NCBI GenBank assembly: GCA_004555765.1
Contig: SFHG01000029.1
Span: 1 to 24,311 of the forward strand
DNA from: Bacteroidales bacterium
GTDB taxonomy: Bacteria > Bacteroidota > Bacteroidia > Bacteroidales > Porphyromonadaceae
Direction of reading: 5' to 3'
DNA length: 24,311 bases
Part shown: positions 1 to 7,566 of the stretch, in pieces
Position numbering within the stretch: position 1 is the first letter of the stretch
Layout: each line of letters starts with the position of its first letter
Made by a program: the position numbers and the translations under genes
Notes under the pieces: model-generated
What the model saw: the letters and a program-made list of their open reading frames with translations, nothing else
Told to the model about the DNA's origin: nothing
The model's database searches: none

Positions 1-66
1 ATGTCTATGATCACTCTTACTCACGACCAAGCCTTCAAGAAGAACTGCTTCCGTCGTTTGTGAGTG

Positions 67-98
67 CAAAGATACTAACTTTTTCTTTCCCCACCAAA
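67..98 (-). promoter_or_regulatory. Canonical Bacteroidetes promoter reading left out of the window
   Basis: On the minus strand a TTTG (-33 element, 95-98) is followed after exactly 20 nt by TATCTTTG (-7 element, 67-74), matching the Bacteroidetes sigma consensus TTTG-N19-21-TAnnTTTG. The start of transcription would be near 60 and the RNA would leave the window at position 1. No minus-strand ATG lies in 1-60, so the gene it serves must begin to the left. Confidence 0.7.
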
Positions 99-211
99 TC
101 TTTCGAAAAAAAATTCACCGGGCACACTCCACCCACAAGCACGAAACAGAAGCGAGAAGCCTGTATTACAGTCACTTTAGCCAATGAAAACAAGCCACAG
201 AAAGTTTTGTC

Positions 212-1033
212 TCATTTTATCTCTGCCCCTTCGACGACAGTGCTATGGGACATCATAGGTACTCTTTTGGCATCCCGTTCGTTCCAGGGGGTATGAATCC
301 AACGGGTATCACGCCCCTTCCAGAAAGAAGCGTGCGCCTTACTCAGCAGGCTAAAGACGTCATTGGGATCGGTATGACGGGCTTCGGCATAAGCAAAGGC
401 AATCTCACGGAGAACCGGAGGATCACCCCATAGTCGCCTCATATTCCTCACACCCTCGGAGAAAGGTACAGGCTTAGAAGAGAAGCGAAGTCGGTTCACG
501 TCCACTAAGGCAAAAGAATAAGTTCCATCGTCATTTCTATCAAAAAGAATATTCCCCGGAGAATAATCGAGATGTAGCACGCCTTTATCGTGCAACATAG
601 CGGTAAAACGGCCAAAGGACTGCAGTACCTCTTTTGTGTCAGCACGGTGGTCTGTGTGACCAAACTCATACATCGAACGTCCCAGGGGCAACTGCTCCGT
701 TATAAGATAACTCTCACCAAGCGTCCACCCGGTGCGAAGCATAACAATGCCAAAGGGAACTGGCGTAGGGATGCCCATTCGGAGTAAGGAAAGGGCATTC
801 TCGTAAGCCCGAATTGCCTTGGGGTTGCGGAGTGAGGCATAAACGACGCGGTTGAAAAAATTCGGGACACCGAATTTCTTGACATTGTACCTCCCGATGA
901 CTTTAATCTCGTTGCGTGCTTTGTATATAGTCTTTCCCTCGTGAGAAAAATGACGCTCTACCTCCCGGATGAAAGCTCTCGCCTCGACATCCGCAGCATC
1001 AGGGTTAAGTCTCTCTATTCGCTGTATCCTCAT
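212..1033 (-). CDS. WaaP/Kdo-kinase-like lipopolysaccharide kinase family protein
   Basis: This 273-residue protein has the core of the small protein-kinase-like fold used by WaaP/KdkA lipopolysaccharide kinases, which phosphorylate inner-core heptose or Kdo at the cytoplasmic face of the inner membrane. Visible are a candidate ATP-binding lysine in VKKF (residues 51-54), a helix-C-like glutamate in AYENAL (E78), the catalytic loop HLDYSPGN (154-161, with D156 and N161), and a DVN at 178-180 where typical kinases have DFG. I chose the ATG at 1033; a longer reading to 1081 adds 16 residues without family character. It stands alone behind the terminated exb operon and no other LPS-core gene is nearby. 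The family is likely; the substrate is unknown. The alternative is a RIO-like kinase acting on something other than LPS. Confidence 0.8.
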   Translation of the reverse strand: MRIQRIERLNPDAADVEARAFIREVERHFSHEGKTIYKARNEIKVIGRYNVKKFGVPNFFNRVVYASLRNPKAIRAYENALSLLRMGIPTPVPFGIVMLRTGWTLGESYLITEQLPLGRSMYEFGHTDHRADTKEVLQSFGRFTAMLHDKGVLHLDYSPGNILFDRNDDGTYSFALVDVNRLRFSSKPVPFSEGVRNMRRLWGDPPVLREIAFAYAEARHTDPNDVFSLLSKAHASFWKGRDTRWIHTPWNERDAKRVPMMSHSTVVEGAEIK

Positions 1034-1110
1034 CGTCACTATTTTTGTGCAATATAGCAAAAAACGAGGTGAGTGCGGCATGGAAGTAGCCGATAAAAGA
1101 GCTGTCCCTT

Positions 1111-1132
1111 GAGACCTTCGTGCAAAGGTCTC
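1111..1132 (-). other. Perfect 8-bp hairpin upstream of the WaaP-like gene
   Basis: GAGACCTT (1111-1118) and AAGGTCTC (1125-1132) form a perfect 8-bp stem with a 6-nt loop, 78 bp upstream of the kinase start codon. No T-tract follows, so it is not a standard terminator. It could be a leader structure or an operator dyad. Only the structure is seen; the role is unknown. Confidence 0.4.
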
Positions 1133-1164
1133 CCCTATTCATCCGCAAATGTGTCACCCGAGGA

Positions 1165-1209
1165 GCAAAAGAAAGGCGGTGCACGAATCTTTCGTCGCAC
1201 ACCGCCTTT
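1165..1209 (-). terminator. Rho-independent terminator of the exbB-exbD operon
   Basis: AAAGGCGGTG (1172-1181) pairs perfectly with CACCGCCTTT (1200-1209), giving a 10-bp GC-rich stem. On the minus strand the stem is followed by CTTTTGC. It lies 35 bp after the stop codon of the last ExbD gene and separates that operon from the WaaP-like gene. Confidence 0.8.
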
Positions 1210-1244
1210 AATGCAATTTTGCGGATTAACCGAGAATCAAAAAA

Positions 1245-1718
1245 TTACTCAGCTTTCTTTTCTTGTGTTGCAGAGTAGAAAATCTTCAATGCATCGGCAT
1301 CTCTAAGTTTCTGCTTTACTTCCGTCACAATGCCCATCTTGGTATCCTTGTCGATCTTGAGGATTGTCGTCATAAACGAAGCGTCGGCTTCGGACATAGA
1401 GGACTTTTCCTGAGCGATGAAGTCAAAGATATCTGAGGGCGTGGCAAACTTGTCGTTAAGCTGAATCACTGCTTCCGAACCATACTTGCTCTTATATTGG
1501 TCCATAGGGATACCCATATAGATGTAGGTGGCGAGTGATTTCTTTTCGAGTTTAACGAGCTCTGTGGCTTTAGGAAGCTGCAACTGTACCATAAGGGTTA
1601 CCTCACGGATGGAGGTGACCATCATGATGAAGAAGAGGAATGCGAAGATAAGGTCAGGAAGGGACATCGTATTGAGTTCCGGTACTTCCCTGTCTTCGTC
1701 CTTATTGAATTTTCCCAT
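1245..1718 (-). CDS. exbD: ExbD/TolR-family biopolymer transport protein (second copy)
   Basis: This 157-residue protein has the ExbD/TolR layout: a short cytoplasmic N-terminus, one membrane helix at about 23-39, and a periplasmic domain. The conserved membrane aspartate through which the complex senses proton flow is present at D22 (SLPDLIFAF). In the family, ExbD works with an ExbB pentamer to pass proton-motive energy to TonB and outer-membrane receptors, or to a Tol-like system. It is the last gene of a four-gene operon (exbB, small membrane protein, exbD, exbD) and is followed by a strong terminator. It is divergent from the upstream ExbD, so the two may form a heteromer or serve different partners (inference). 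Confidence 0.9.
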   Translation of the reverse strand: MGKFNKDEDREVPELNTMSLPDLIFAFLFFIMMVTSIREVTLMVQLQLPKATELVKLEKKSLATYIYMGIPMDQYKSKYGSEAVIQLNDKFATPSDIFDFIAQEKSSMSEADASFMTTILKIDKDTKMGIVTEVKQKLRDADALKIFYSATQEKKAE

Positions 1719-1750
1719 AGTCGTTGTTTATCTCAAATTAAACTCGTTCC

Positions 1751-2335
1751 TTATTTGCCGTATTCCTTGGGGTTGGCTTCGGAGATCTTTTGGGGGAAGA
1801 GATCGATCAACGCTTCTTGTTGAGCGGGCTCCAGTTCTTCAAAGTGTTTACCCCAGACGGACATTGCCTTTTCGTCTCTGAGTTCGGAATATGCTGCCGT
1901 CAGGACGTTCTGAACCCCGATGTAGTCCTCGTAACGAGTATCCACATTGTTGGTCAGAGAAATAACGTGCTGCTTCGTGACTTTCTGAGCTCCGAGGAGT
2001 GGGAAGGTCTCTACCGTCCGCTCGGGGAGGTCACTCCGGTCATTTTCGTTAAGCACAAATTCCTTTACCTTGTCCTTGAGCTGAGTGAGATCCACAAGTT
2101 CGCCATTGGCGAGGATCTGACCTTGGTTATTCACAAGGACACGCAACATATTGCGACGATTCACATCAATAGAGATATCCTGTTGATCGGGAGGAACAGC
2201 AGGGGGAAGCTGACGAGAGATCCCCTTATCGGACCCCATTGATGTGGTCAATAGGAAGAACAGAAGCAGAATGAAGGAGATATCGGCTGTCGAGGACCCG
2301 TTAATGGAGGGCACCTTTTTCTTTTTACGACCCAT
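1751..2335 (-). CDS. exbD: ExbD/TolR-family biopolymer transport protein (first copy)
   Basis: This 194-residue protein begins with a basic MGRKKKK stretch and a single membrane helix at about 19-34, preceded by the conserved proton-relay aspartate D18 (STADISFILL). The remaining ~155 residues form the periplasmic domain, longer than the ~140-residue enterobacterial ExbD as a whole. It lies 32 bp upstream of the second exbD and 34 bp downstream of the small membrane protein, so the four genes are very likely one transcript. No tonB gene is visible in the operon. ExbD-family membership is firm; whether the partner is TonB, a Tol-like protein or something else is not shown. Confidence 0.92.
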   Translation of the reverse strand: MGRKKKKVPSINGSSTADISFILLLFFLLTTSMGSDKGISRQLPPAVPPDQQDISIDVNRRNMLRVLVNNQGQILANGELVDLTQLKDKVKEFVLNENDRSDLPERTVETFPLLGAQKVTKQHVISLTNNVDTRYEDYIGVQNVLTAAYSELRDEKAMSVWGKHFEELEPAQQEALIDLFPQKISEANPKEYGK

Positions 2336-2369
2336 ATTAGTTTCCTTTCGTGATTAAATTCTACTTATG

Positions 2370-2849
2370 TTACTTTGCCTTCTTTGCAAATGCGCTACGG
2401 ATGGCACCCCAGATAAGTGCGAGGACGGTCAGACCGAAAAGCACATAAATGGAGTAGAGCCACATATCGGAGAACTTAAGGTAAAAATCAGTATTGTAAG
2501 TTTGAGCTGAGGAACCGAGAGAGAGCTTATCAGCGCTACCGATGGCATAAGTAATGCCGAGGAGGATGATAAGACCAATCAGTGCGCCCAGTCCGCTCAG
2601 TGCACCCTTGGGGTCACTCTTGAACTTGCCGGCGAACCCGACAATGGCAAAACCGATCAACACGATCACTGCGAAGATAAACACCGCGTAAGTGAAGTAA
2701 AGAAGCAGGTCCGTGAATTTGGGTTCGGGTTTGAGTGCTGTCGGATCCACATAGCCTCCGACGAAGAAAGCTATGATAGTCAGGACAGCGAGTACCACAA
2801 TAGTGAGCAGTACTGAGCTGGATATTTTCCTGATGTTTGATACTGCCAT
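2370..2849 (-). CDS. Four-helix membrane protein of the exb operon, function unknown
   Basis: This 159-residue protein has four hydrophobic segments, at about 12-31, 46-72, 83-104 and 127-150, and a basic C-terminus (AFAKKAK). I recognise no catalytic motif and no named family. It sits between exbB (13 bp upstream) and the first exbD (34 bp downstream). A small membrane protein in this position is, to my knowledge, a usual part of Bacteroidales exb operons. A role as an extra subunit or assembly factor of the ExbB/ExbD motor is inference from location only. Confidence 0.8.
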   Translation of the reverse strand: MAVSNIRKISSSVLLTIVVLAVLTIIAFFVGGYVDPTALKPEPKFTDLLLYFTYAVFIFAVIVLIGFAIVGFAGKFKSDPKGALSGLGALIGLIILLGITYAIGSADKLSLGSSAQTYNTDFYLKFSDMWLYSIYVLFGLTVLALIWGAIRSAFAKKAK

Positions 2850-2862
2850 GGTACTAAGCGGA

Positions 2863-3663
2863 TTACTTAAGATTTCTGTACTTTACGTTATAGTCAACGA
2901 CGTAGTCGATGAGCGTGATGGATGCATCTTCCATGGCGTTGAGGATAGACTCGTACTTAGCGAGGATATAGTTGTAGAACACCTGGAGGATCATCGCCAC
3001 GATAAGACCGAAGATGGTGGTGATAAGAGCGACTTTCATACCGCCTGCCACAACCGTCGGGCTGATGTCGCCCACCTGCTCAATGGTATCGAACGCGAGC
3101 ACCATACCGATCACGGTACCGAGGAACCCGAGAGAAGGAGCGAGGGCGATGAAGAGGGTGATCCAAGACATATTCTTTTCGAGGAGACCGGATTGCACAC
3201 CGCCGTAAGCAGTGATGGAGCGCTCCACTGCATCAAGTCCCTGGTCGAGACGGAGGAGAGACTGATAAGTGATGGAGGCAACGGGACCGCGGGTATCGCG
3301 TGCTACGTCAAGAGCACCTGCGACATCGTTGGCATTGAGACGAGCCTGGATTTCACCGAGGAACTTCTGGTTGTTCGTGTCGGCAAGGTTGAGGTAGATG
3401 ATTCTCTCGAGGCAGAATGCGAGACCGAGGATGAGCACGAGTGCAATGGCACCCATAAACTCGGGACCCCCTTCGATGAACTTGGTCTTCACTGCTTGGT
3501 GGAAGCCTGCGTTGTCTGCTACGACAGGGACTTGTTCGTCGGCCGTTGTCTGTGCTGCGGCAGCTTCCGGAGCGGCGGGAGCCGCGTCTTGGGCTACAAC
3601 TGCGTTCGTAAGACCTAGCGTCAGAAGGCCTGCTAAGGCGATGCTTGCTAAAAATCTTTTCAT
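2863..3663 (-). CDS. exbB: MotA/TolQ/ExbB proton-channel family protein
   Basis: This 266-residue protein begins with a signal-peptide-like segment (about 1-25, ending AVVAQ) and an Ala/Pro-rich linker. Three membrane helices follow, at about 69-88, 167-190 and 210-233. Helices 2 and 3 carry the family signature (APSLGFLGTVIGMV and ALITTIFGLIVA). ExbB pentamers form the inner-membrane proton channel around the ExbD helices. It is the first gene of the exb operon, with a promoter at 3805-3836 and a leader of about 130 nt. The cleavable-type N-terminus is absent from E. coli ExbB but occurs in longer ExbB/TolQ relatives. Family assignment is firm. Confidence 0.93.
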   Translation of the reverse strand: MKRFLASIALAGLLTLGLTNAVVAQDAAPAAPEAAAAQTTADEQVPVVADNAGFHQAVKTKFIEGGPEFMGAIALVLILGLAFCLERIIYLNLADTNNQKFLGEIQARLNANDVAGALDVARDTRGPVASITYQSLLRLDQGLDAVERSITAYGGVQSGLLEKNMSWITLFIALAPSLGFLGTVIGMVLAFDTIEQVGDISPTVVAGGMKVALITTIFGLIVAMILQVFYNYILAKYESILNAMEDASITLIDYVVDYNVKYRNLK

Positions 3664-3804
3664 TGTTGCGTTCTTTTTTTGTTTAAAAGATGAGTGTTTA
3701 AATTTATTGTTTTCTTTATCTTATGCGCTACATTTGACTTTTCCGGAGGAAGTCACTCCCGAAAACAGATACGACAAGTCTCCGCCGACACCCGTCTTCG
3801 CTAA

Positions 3805-3836
3805 CAAAGGTAATAAAATTTGGATAACCGAGCAAT
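3805..3836 (-). promoter_or_regulatory. Promoter of the exbB operon
   Basis: On the minus strand TACCTTTG (-7 element, 3805-3812) is preceded after 20 nt by ATTG (3833-3836), three of four matches to the -33 TTTG. It lies about 140 bp before the exbB start and points at it. The rest of the 335-bp gap (3664-3998) holds the leader, which is A/T-rich next to exbB, and repeat block A. Confidence 0.65.
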
Positions 3837-3910
3837 AAGCACCCCGCTTTTCTAAGAATTTCAGTTCCCTTCGGGGCAGTTTGCCTGCCGGTTTGACTAA
3901 ATTCCCTATG

Positions 3911-3987
3911 TACGTACCGGCGTTTATTTTCGATCTGTACCACATTTTCCGCCCGGTACGGGTCTCTTTCTCGTCCCGGTACGTACC
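3911..3987. repeat. Repeat block A: four degenerate units with exact 23-bp period
   Basis: Cores TACGTACC (3911), TCTGTACC (3934), TACGGGTC (3957) and TACGTACC (3980) are each exactly 23 bp apart. The bases between them share a T/C-rich run ending in CCCGG before three of the cores. GTCCCGG and CCGGGAC flank the last core as an inverted repeat. The block ends 11 bp from the yaaA stop codon. Confidence 0.75.
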
Positions 3988-3998
3988 TCCTCCGGGAC

Positions 3999-4757
3999 TC
4001 ACTCGACCTCTCTGATGAAATACGGGTTATCATCGTCTCCATACCCATCCGCATAGGCAAATCCTTCGTAACTAAAGTCTTTCAGGTCATCCGTCGAAGA
4101 CGGTTGACGCTCGAGGAGGTATCTGAGCATGGCTCCGCGGCAGCTCTTGGCCCAAACCGCCTGCACCTTGAGGACACCGCCATTGCGGACGTAAAAGCGG
4201 GGTTTCACGATGCGGATCTCTTCCGAGACCGCTTTCCAATCAAAGAGTTGCTCGAATTCCTCCGTCGAAAGGTGGACAAGCACACCATCATCACCCTTCA
4301 CGGACGCCAAGAGGGGAGCAGTCAGCTTGTCCCTCCAGAATCGGCTCACAGGTCTGCCCCCGGTTCCTTCAAGGCGGACGGAATGCTCCATCCGGTATGG
4401 GACAATGCCATCCATAGGGCGAAGCAACCCGTAGAGAAAGGAGGTGATGAAAAGATGTTTTTGGGCAAAGAGAAGTGCATTCCCACTCAAGGACTCCACC
4501 CGAAGATGCCTGTACGCCTGACCGGTATAGGCGTAAATGGCAGGCAAAATCGGGGCGACACCGAAGTCCCGGTACCTCATCCAAGTCTCTTCGCTTACTT
4601 TTGGGCTGATGTCCAATAGCGACTGAAGCTCTTTTGAGGAATGGGTGGCCATTTCTTCCGCAAGTGACGCGGCGATTTGGGCAAAGGCAGGGACGGAAAG
4701 GGCGGCTACCGGAGCCTCCCTCCGCATTGTCTTGGCATCCGCCAGCAAAATTTGCAT
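3999..4757 (-). CDS. yaaA: YaaA family peroxide-stress protein (DUF328)
   Basis: This 252-residue protein matches the YaaA/DUF328 family in length and motifs: PAIYAYTGQAYRHL (about 70-83), FLYGLLRPMDGIVPYR (about 107-122), HLSTEEFEQLF, and a late basic segment AKSCRGAMLRYLLE. In E. coli, YaaA lowers free iron and protects DNA and proteins during hydrogen peroxide stress, and the fold can bind DNA. The gene is last in a co-directional run, 9 bp behind the rhodanese lipoprotein gene. Repeat block A follows the stop codon in place of a classical terminator. Family is firm; the stress role is transferred from E. coli. Confidence 0.88.
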   Translation of the reverse strand: MQILLADAKTMRREAPVAALSVPAFAQIAASLAEEMATHSSKELQSLLDISPKVSEETWMRYRDFGVAPILPAIYAYTGQAYRHLRVESLSGNALLFAQKHLFITSFLYGLLRPMDGIVPYRMEHSVRLEGTGGRPVSRFWRDKLTAPLLASVKGDDGVLVHLSTEEFEQLFDWKAVSEEIRIVKPRFYVRNGGVLKVQAVWAKSCRGAMLRYLLERQPSSTDDLKDFSYEGFAYADGYGDDDNPYFIREVE

Positions 4758-4766
4758 AAGGTTACT

Positions 4767-5150
4767 TTATTGCACCAAAGGCATCCCTGCGATACTCCAA
4801 GCCATAATGCCGCCCCGGAGCTCGACAACGTTAAGTCCTTGGGACTTCATATAGCGGGCCGCCTGACCGCTTCTATTGCCACTGTGGCAGTAGATGTAGT
4901 ACGTCTTGTCTTTGTCCAAGGCTGAGATGCCTTTTTGGAACGCGGTCCCGCTATTGAAGTCAAGCAGCTCGGCACCCTCTATGTGTCCGGAAACGTACTC
5001 GCCCGGGGTACGTACATCAAGGAGGTAGGAATCGGGGTCGTTTTGATACGCCGCTTGGAAGTCCTTGGGAGTAAGGAGCGAGCCGTCCGAAGAGGCACAA
5101 CCTGCTTGAAGCCCCATTGCGGTAAGGAGAGCGAAGATATTTCTGTTCAT
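4767..5150 (-). CDS. Single-domain rhodanese lipoprotein
   Basis: This 127-residue protein starts at the ATG at 5150, which gives a lipoprotein signal with lipobox LQAGC and lipidated Cys18; the reading frame extends upstream to 5291 but that stretch overlaps the peptidase gene and lacks family character. The rhodanese domain covers about 27-124, with YLLDVRTPGEY (D45, R47) and the active-site loop CHSGNRS with catalytic Cys88. Rhodaneses carry sulfane sulfur as a cysteine persulfide; this one would act at the outer face of a membrane, like PspE or GlpE relatives. It sits 25 bp after the M24 peptidase and 9 bp before yaaA. The acceptor is unknown. Confidence 0.88.
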   Translation of the reverse strand: MNRNIFALLTAMGLQAGCASSDGSLLTPKDFQAAYQNDPDSYLLDVRTPGEYVSGHIEGAELLDFNSGTAFQKGISALDKDKTYYIYCHSGNRSGQAARYMKSQGLNVVELRGGIMAWSIAGMPLVQ

Positions 5151-5175
5151 AATCCGGGAATCTGCAGTTTGGGGG

Positions 5176-6363
5176 TTAGTTTTCGGGCAGAGGTATGAGA
5201 TCCATCGGAAGGGGGGTGATGTTTTCCGCACCCTCTGCCGTGATGATGTAGGTATTCTCAACACCGGCCGGACCGACTTCGGGGATGACAAACTTGGGCT
5301 CGAAAGCTATGGCCATATTTTCCTCAAAAACTCCGTGCCAGCGGGCAGTGAGAACCGGGGGCTCGTTGATTTCGAGACCGAGACCGTGACCGACGAACTT
5401 CCCTCTCCACTCCGGTGTCCCCATAAAGCAGTCCCCAAGACCGGCTTCGTCCACCTCGCGGATGCAGTGGTTATAGACCTCGGCGATGGGGAAGCCGGGC
5501 TTGACGTTTGTAGCGAACCACTCGTGGAGTCGGATAGAGAGTTCGTGAGCTTTTTGCGCCATAGGAGAAACGTAACCGAGTGCGTACGTACGGGTCATAT
5601 CCGTAAGAAGTGAGCCGTAATTGCCCGCCATATCCACCATCACGGTCTGTCCGGGGCGAATCGGTGTTCCGCTCGAACCGAAGGGGAATGCCGGAGTCCC
5701 TTTTCCGCCCATCGCGAAGTCGTAGGGTGCAGGAGCCGCTGCACTGTCGCCGGTGATGAGATTGCCTTGGAAAATCTCCATCCGCCAGCCGAAAGCGCGG
5801 AAGATGCCGATGGATCCGCTCCGACGCATCCGGTATTCGATCTCGTGCTGCCAGTCCCTGTCCGTCATCCCCGGACGATAAAGGTCTGCAAAAGACCGGC
5901 TGACTTCGGTGTGGATCTTGGCCAAACGGCGTAGCTCCCTTAGCTCGGTCTCCGTCTTGAGGATTCTCGCGGTGCGGAGGATTTGGGAGCCGTCCTCGTC
6001 AGAGACGCACCCGGAGGCAGAAAGTCTGCTGAGACGAACAAAATCCGTCACCGGCATCTGCCCGAGTTCAAGAGCCGTGCCCTCATCTATGGAATAGCCG
6101 TATCGAGCCAAAATCGCGGGAATATCCTCCGGCTTTCGTACCGCGAATACCCGGTCGTCCTCCGCAGGAGGTCTCGTAGAAGAGGCACGCTCCAGGAACC
6201 AAAGGGGATTGCCCTCGAGGGGAACGAAGATGAAGCCCTGCATCACGGTGTCCGAGAGGTAGAGAAAGGCGGGAATACTCCTTAGGAACAGCGACTTCAC
6301 GCCCACGGCCGCCATCTGTGTCTGTATCTTACGCAGCTTGAGCTGCTGTTCGGTCTGTGTCAT
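5176..6363 (-). CDS. M24 family metallopeptidase (Xaa-Pro aminopeptidase/dipeptidase type)
   Basis: This 395-residue cytoplasmic enzyme has a creatinase-like N-terminal domain (about 1-135) and a pita-bread M24 catalytic domain. All five expected metal ligands are visible: D244 (MVDMAG), D255 (TDMTRT), H326 (GHGLGLEINEPP), E355 (AFEPKF) and E369 (VENTYIIT). The family cleaves peptides next to proline: Xaa-Pro at the N-terminus or the Xaa-Pro dipeptide. Its start codon follows directly on the stop codon of the metallophosphatase gene, suggesting translational coupling. With the symporter upstream it would fit intracellular digestion of imported small peptides (inference). The exact substrate, aminopeptidase versus prolidase, cannot be decided here. 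Confidence 0.9.
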   Translation of the reverse strand: MTQTEQQLKLRKIQTQMAAVGVKSLFLRSIPAFLYLSDTVMQGFIFVPLEGNPLWFLERASSTRPPAEDDRVFAVRKPEDIPAILARYGYSIDEGTALELGQMPVTDFVRLSRLSASGCVSDEDGSQILRTARILKTETELRELRRLAKIHTEVSRSFADLYRPGMTDRDWQHEIEYRMRRSGSIGIFRAFGWRMEIFQGNLITGDSAAAPAPYDFAMGGKGTPAFPFGSSGTPIRPGQTVMVDMAGNYGSLLTDMTRTYALGYVSPMAQKAHELSIRLHEWFATNVKPGFPIAEVYNHCIREVDEAGLGDCFMGTPEWRGKFVGHGLGLEINEPPVLTARWHGVFEENMAIAFEPKFVIPEVGPAGVENTYIITAEGAENITPLPMDLIPLPEN

Positions 6364-7566
6364 TTATCGGTGTTTGGTTATGGTGAATCGGTCGAACCCA
6401 CTGTGATTCTCCCGGAAGGTGGTACCGTCTATCTTTTCGGCATCGATATCGAGAACGACGTAAAAGCGACCGCCGTCCGCGGAAGCATCGAGCCAAGAAG
6501 GATCGGGCTTTACTTCATAGCTTTTGAGGGAAGTCGTACTCGTAATGTAAAGCGGATCGGATGCGTCCTCTTTTTTGACACGGGCATAGACGTGGTCGTG
6601 CCCCTGGAGCACGAGATCGACACCCTGCGTCTCAAAAAGGGGACCGAGTACGAACCGCTCTGCGAGGTTGACCCGTCCGGATGCCATCGAGTGTACACCG
6701 TGATGCATCACGACGATAAGAAAGGGATCATCCTCACGCTCCGTCAGCGTCCGCTTGAGCCACGAAGTAAGCGGGAAAAGATTTCCGAAAGGAAGTGTAT
6801 TCGTGTCTATGACCACGACGCGGGCGTAGGGGTAGTCCACGAAATAGTTATACCCACCCTCTTCGTCATCTTGGTCGTCCGAAGTCAAAGGCTTGGGGAA
6901 GGCTTCGCGCCAGCGCGGGTCGGGCTTTCTGGAAAAACCTTTGGTGTACTCGTGGTTGCCGGGAGCGGGGACAAAGACGGTGTGCGGTGCGAAGTCTCCG
7001 ACAGCGTCATAGAATATCTCCCAGTAGCCGTTGTGCCCCCTCTCGATGAGGTCGCCCGCAAAGAGCCAGGCGTCCGCGTCCGGGTAACGTTTTGCCACCC
7101 CACCAAGAAAATTCCGCGAAAGCCCCTTCTCCCGATCTTGGATGTCTCCGATGTAAATCAGGCGATCCCTCCGGGAGATGCCGCGGACGAAAAGGGAATC
7201 CGCGAAAGTCTCTCCCGACCGTGTTGTGATCCGGTACCTGTGTGTGCCTACGAAGAGGTCTTGAAGCCCCTTTCGAAAAGTATAGGTCACCCCGCCCTCC
7301 GTGGGAATACGCTTAGGGGAAATGAGTGTCGTATCTCCGTCAAATATGAATGCCATCGGTAGGGAGTCGCCACTTACCCAGGTCACCACTCTGCTCCGCA
7401 AACCATCACCACCGGGGACGACAAACACACGGTGAATGCCTTTGTCCAAGGCAAACGGAGACTCCGCCGGCAGACCAAACCACGCCTGCCAGCGCACCAC
7501 GGTGAGTACGGTCGCCGAGACTAAGACAAAGAAGAGAACTATAAGCGATATTCGTCTCTTATTCAT
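6364..7566 (-). CDS. Membrane-anchored calcineurin-like metallophosphatase
   Basis: This 400-residue protein has an N-terminal membrane anchor (about 7-24), a beta-rich domain (about 45-130) like the N-terminal domain of purple acid phosphatases, and a metallophosphoesterase domain with every expected motif: GDIQD (D141), GD (D162), GNHE (193-196), MHH (H288/H289) and GHDH (332-335). It is likely to hydrolyse phosphoesters on the outer side of the inner membrane. I chose the ATG at 7566, which overlaps the symporter stop by 8 bp; a longer reading to 7602 adds 12 residues inside the symporter gene. The substrate is not known, but the overlap places it firmly in the symporter-peptidase operon. 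Confidence 0.88.
   Translation of the reverse strand: MNKRRISLIVLFFVLVSATVLTVVRWQAWFGLPAESPFALDKGIHRVFVVPGGDGLRSRVVTWVSGDSLPMAFIFDGDTTLISPKRIPTEGGVTYTFRKGLQDLFVGTHRYRITTRSGETFADSLFVRGISRRDRLIYIGDIQDREKGLSRNFLGGVAKRYPDADAWLFAGDLIERGHNGYWEIFYDAVGDFAPHTVFVPAPGNHEYTKGFSRKPDPRWREAFPKPLTSDDQDDEEGGYNYFVDYPYARVVVIDTNTLPFGNLFPLTSWLKRTLTEREDDPFLIVVMHHGVHSMASGRVNLAERFVLGPLFETQGVDLVLQGHDHVYARVKKEDASDPLYITSTTSLKSYEVKPDPSWLDASADGGRFYVVLDIDAEKIDGTTFRENHSGFDRFTITKHR

Noticed and set aside
1..63. A 20-codon plus-strand frame MSMITLTHDQAFKKNCFRRL, perhaps the end of a gene
   Set aside because: It starts exactly at the window edge, matches nothing I know, and its last bases run up to the canonical leftward promoter at 67-98, whose predicted start is near 60. 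A real C-terminus cannot be excluded without the sequence to the left.
3911..3987. CRISPR array
   Set aside because: The repeated cores are only ~8-10 bp and degenerate, the between-core bases are similar rather than unique, and no cas gene is present.
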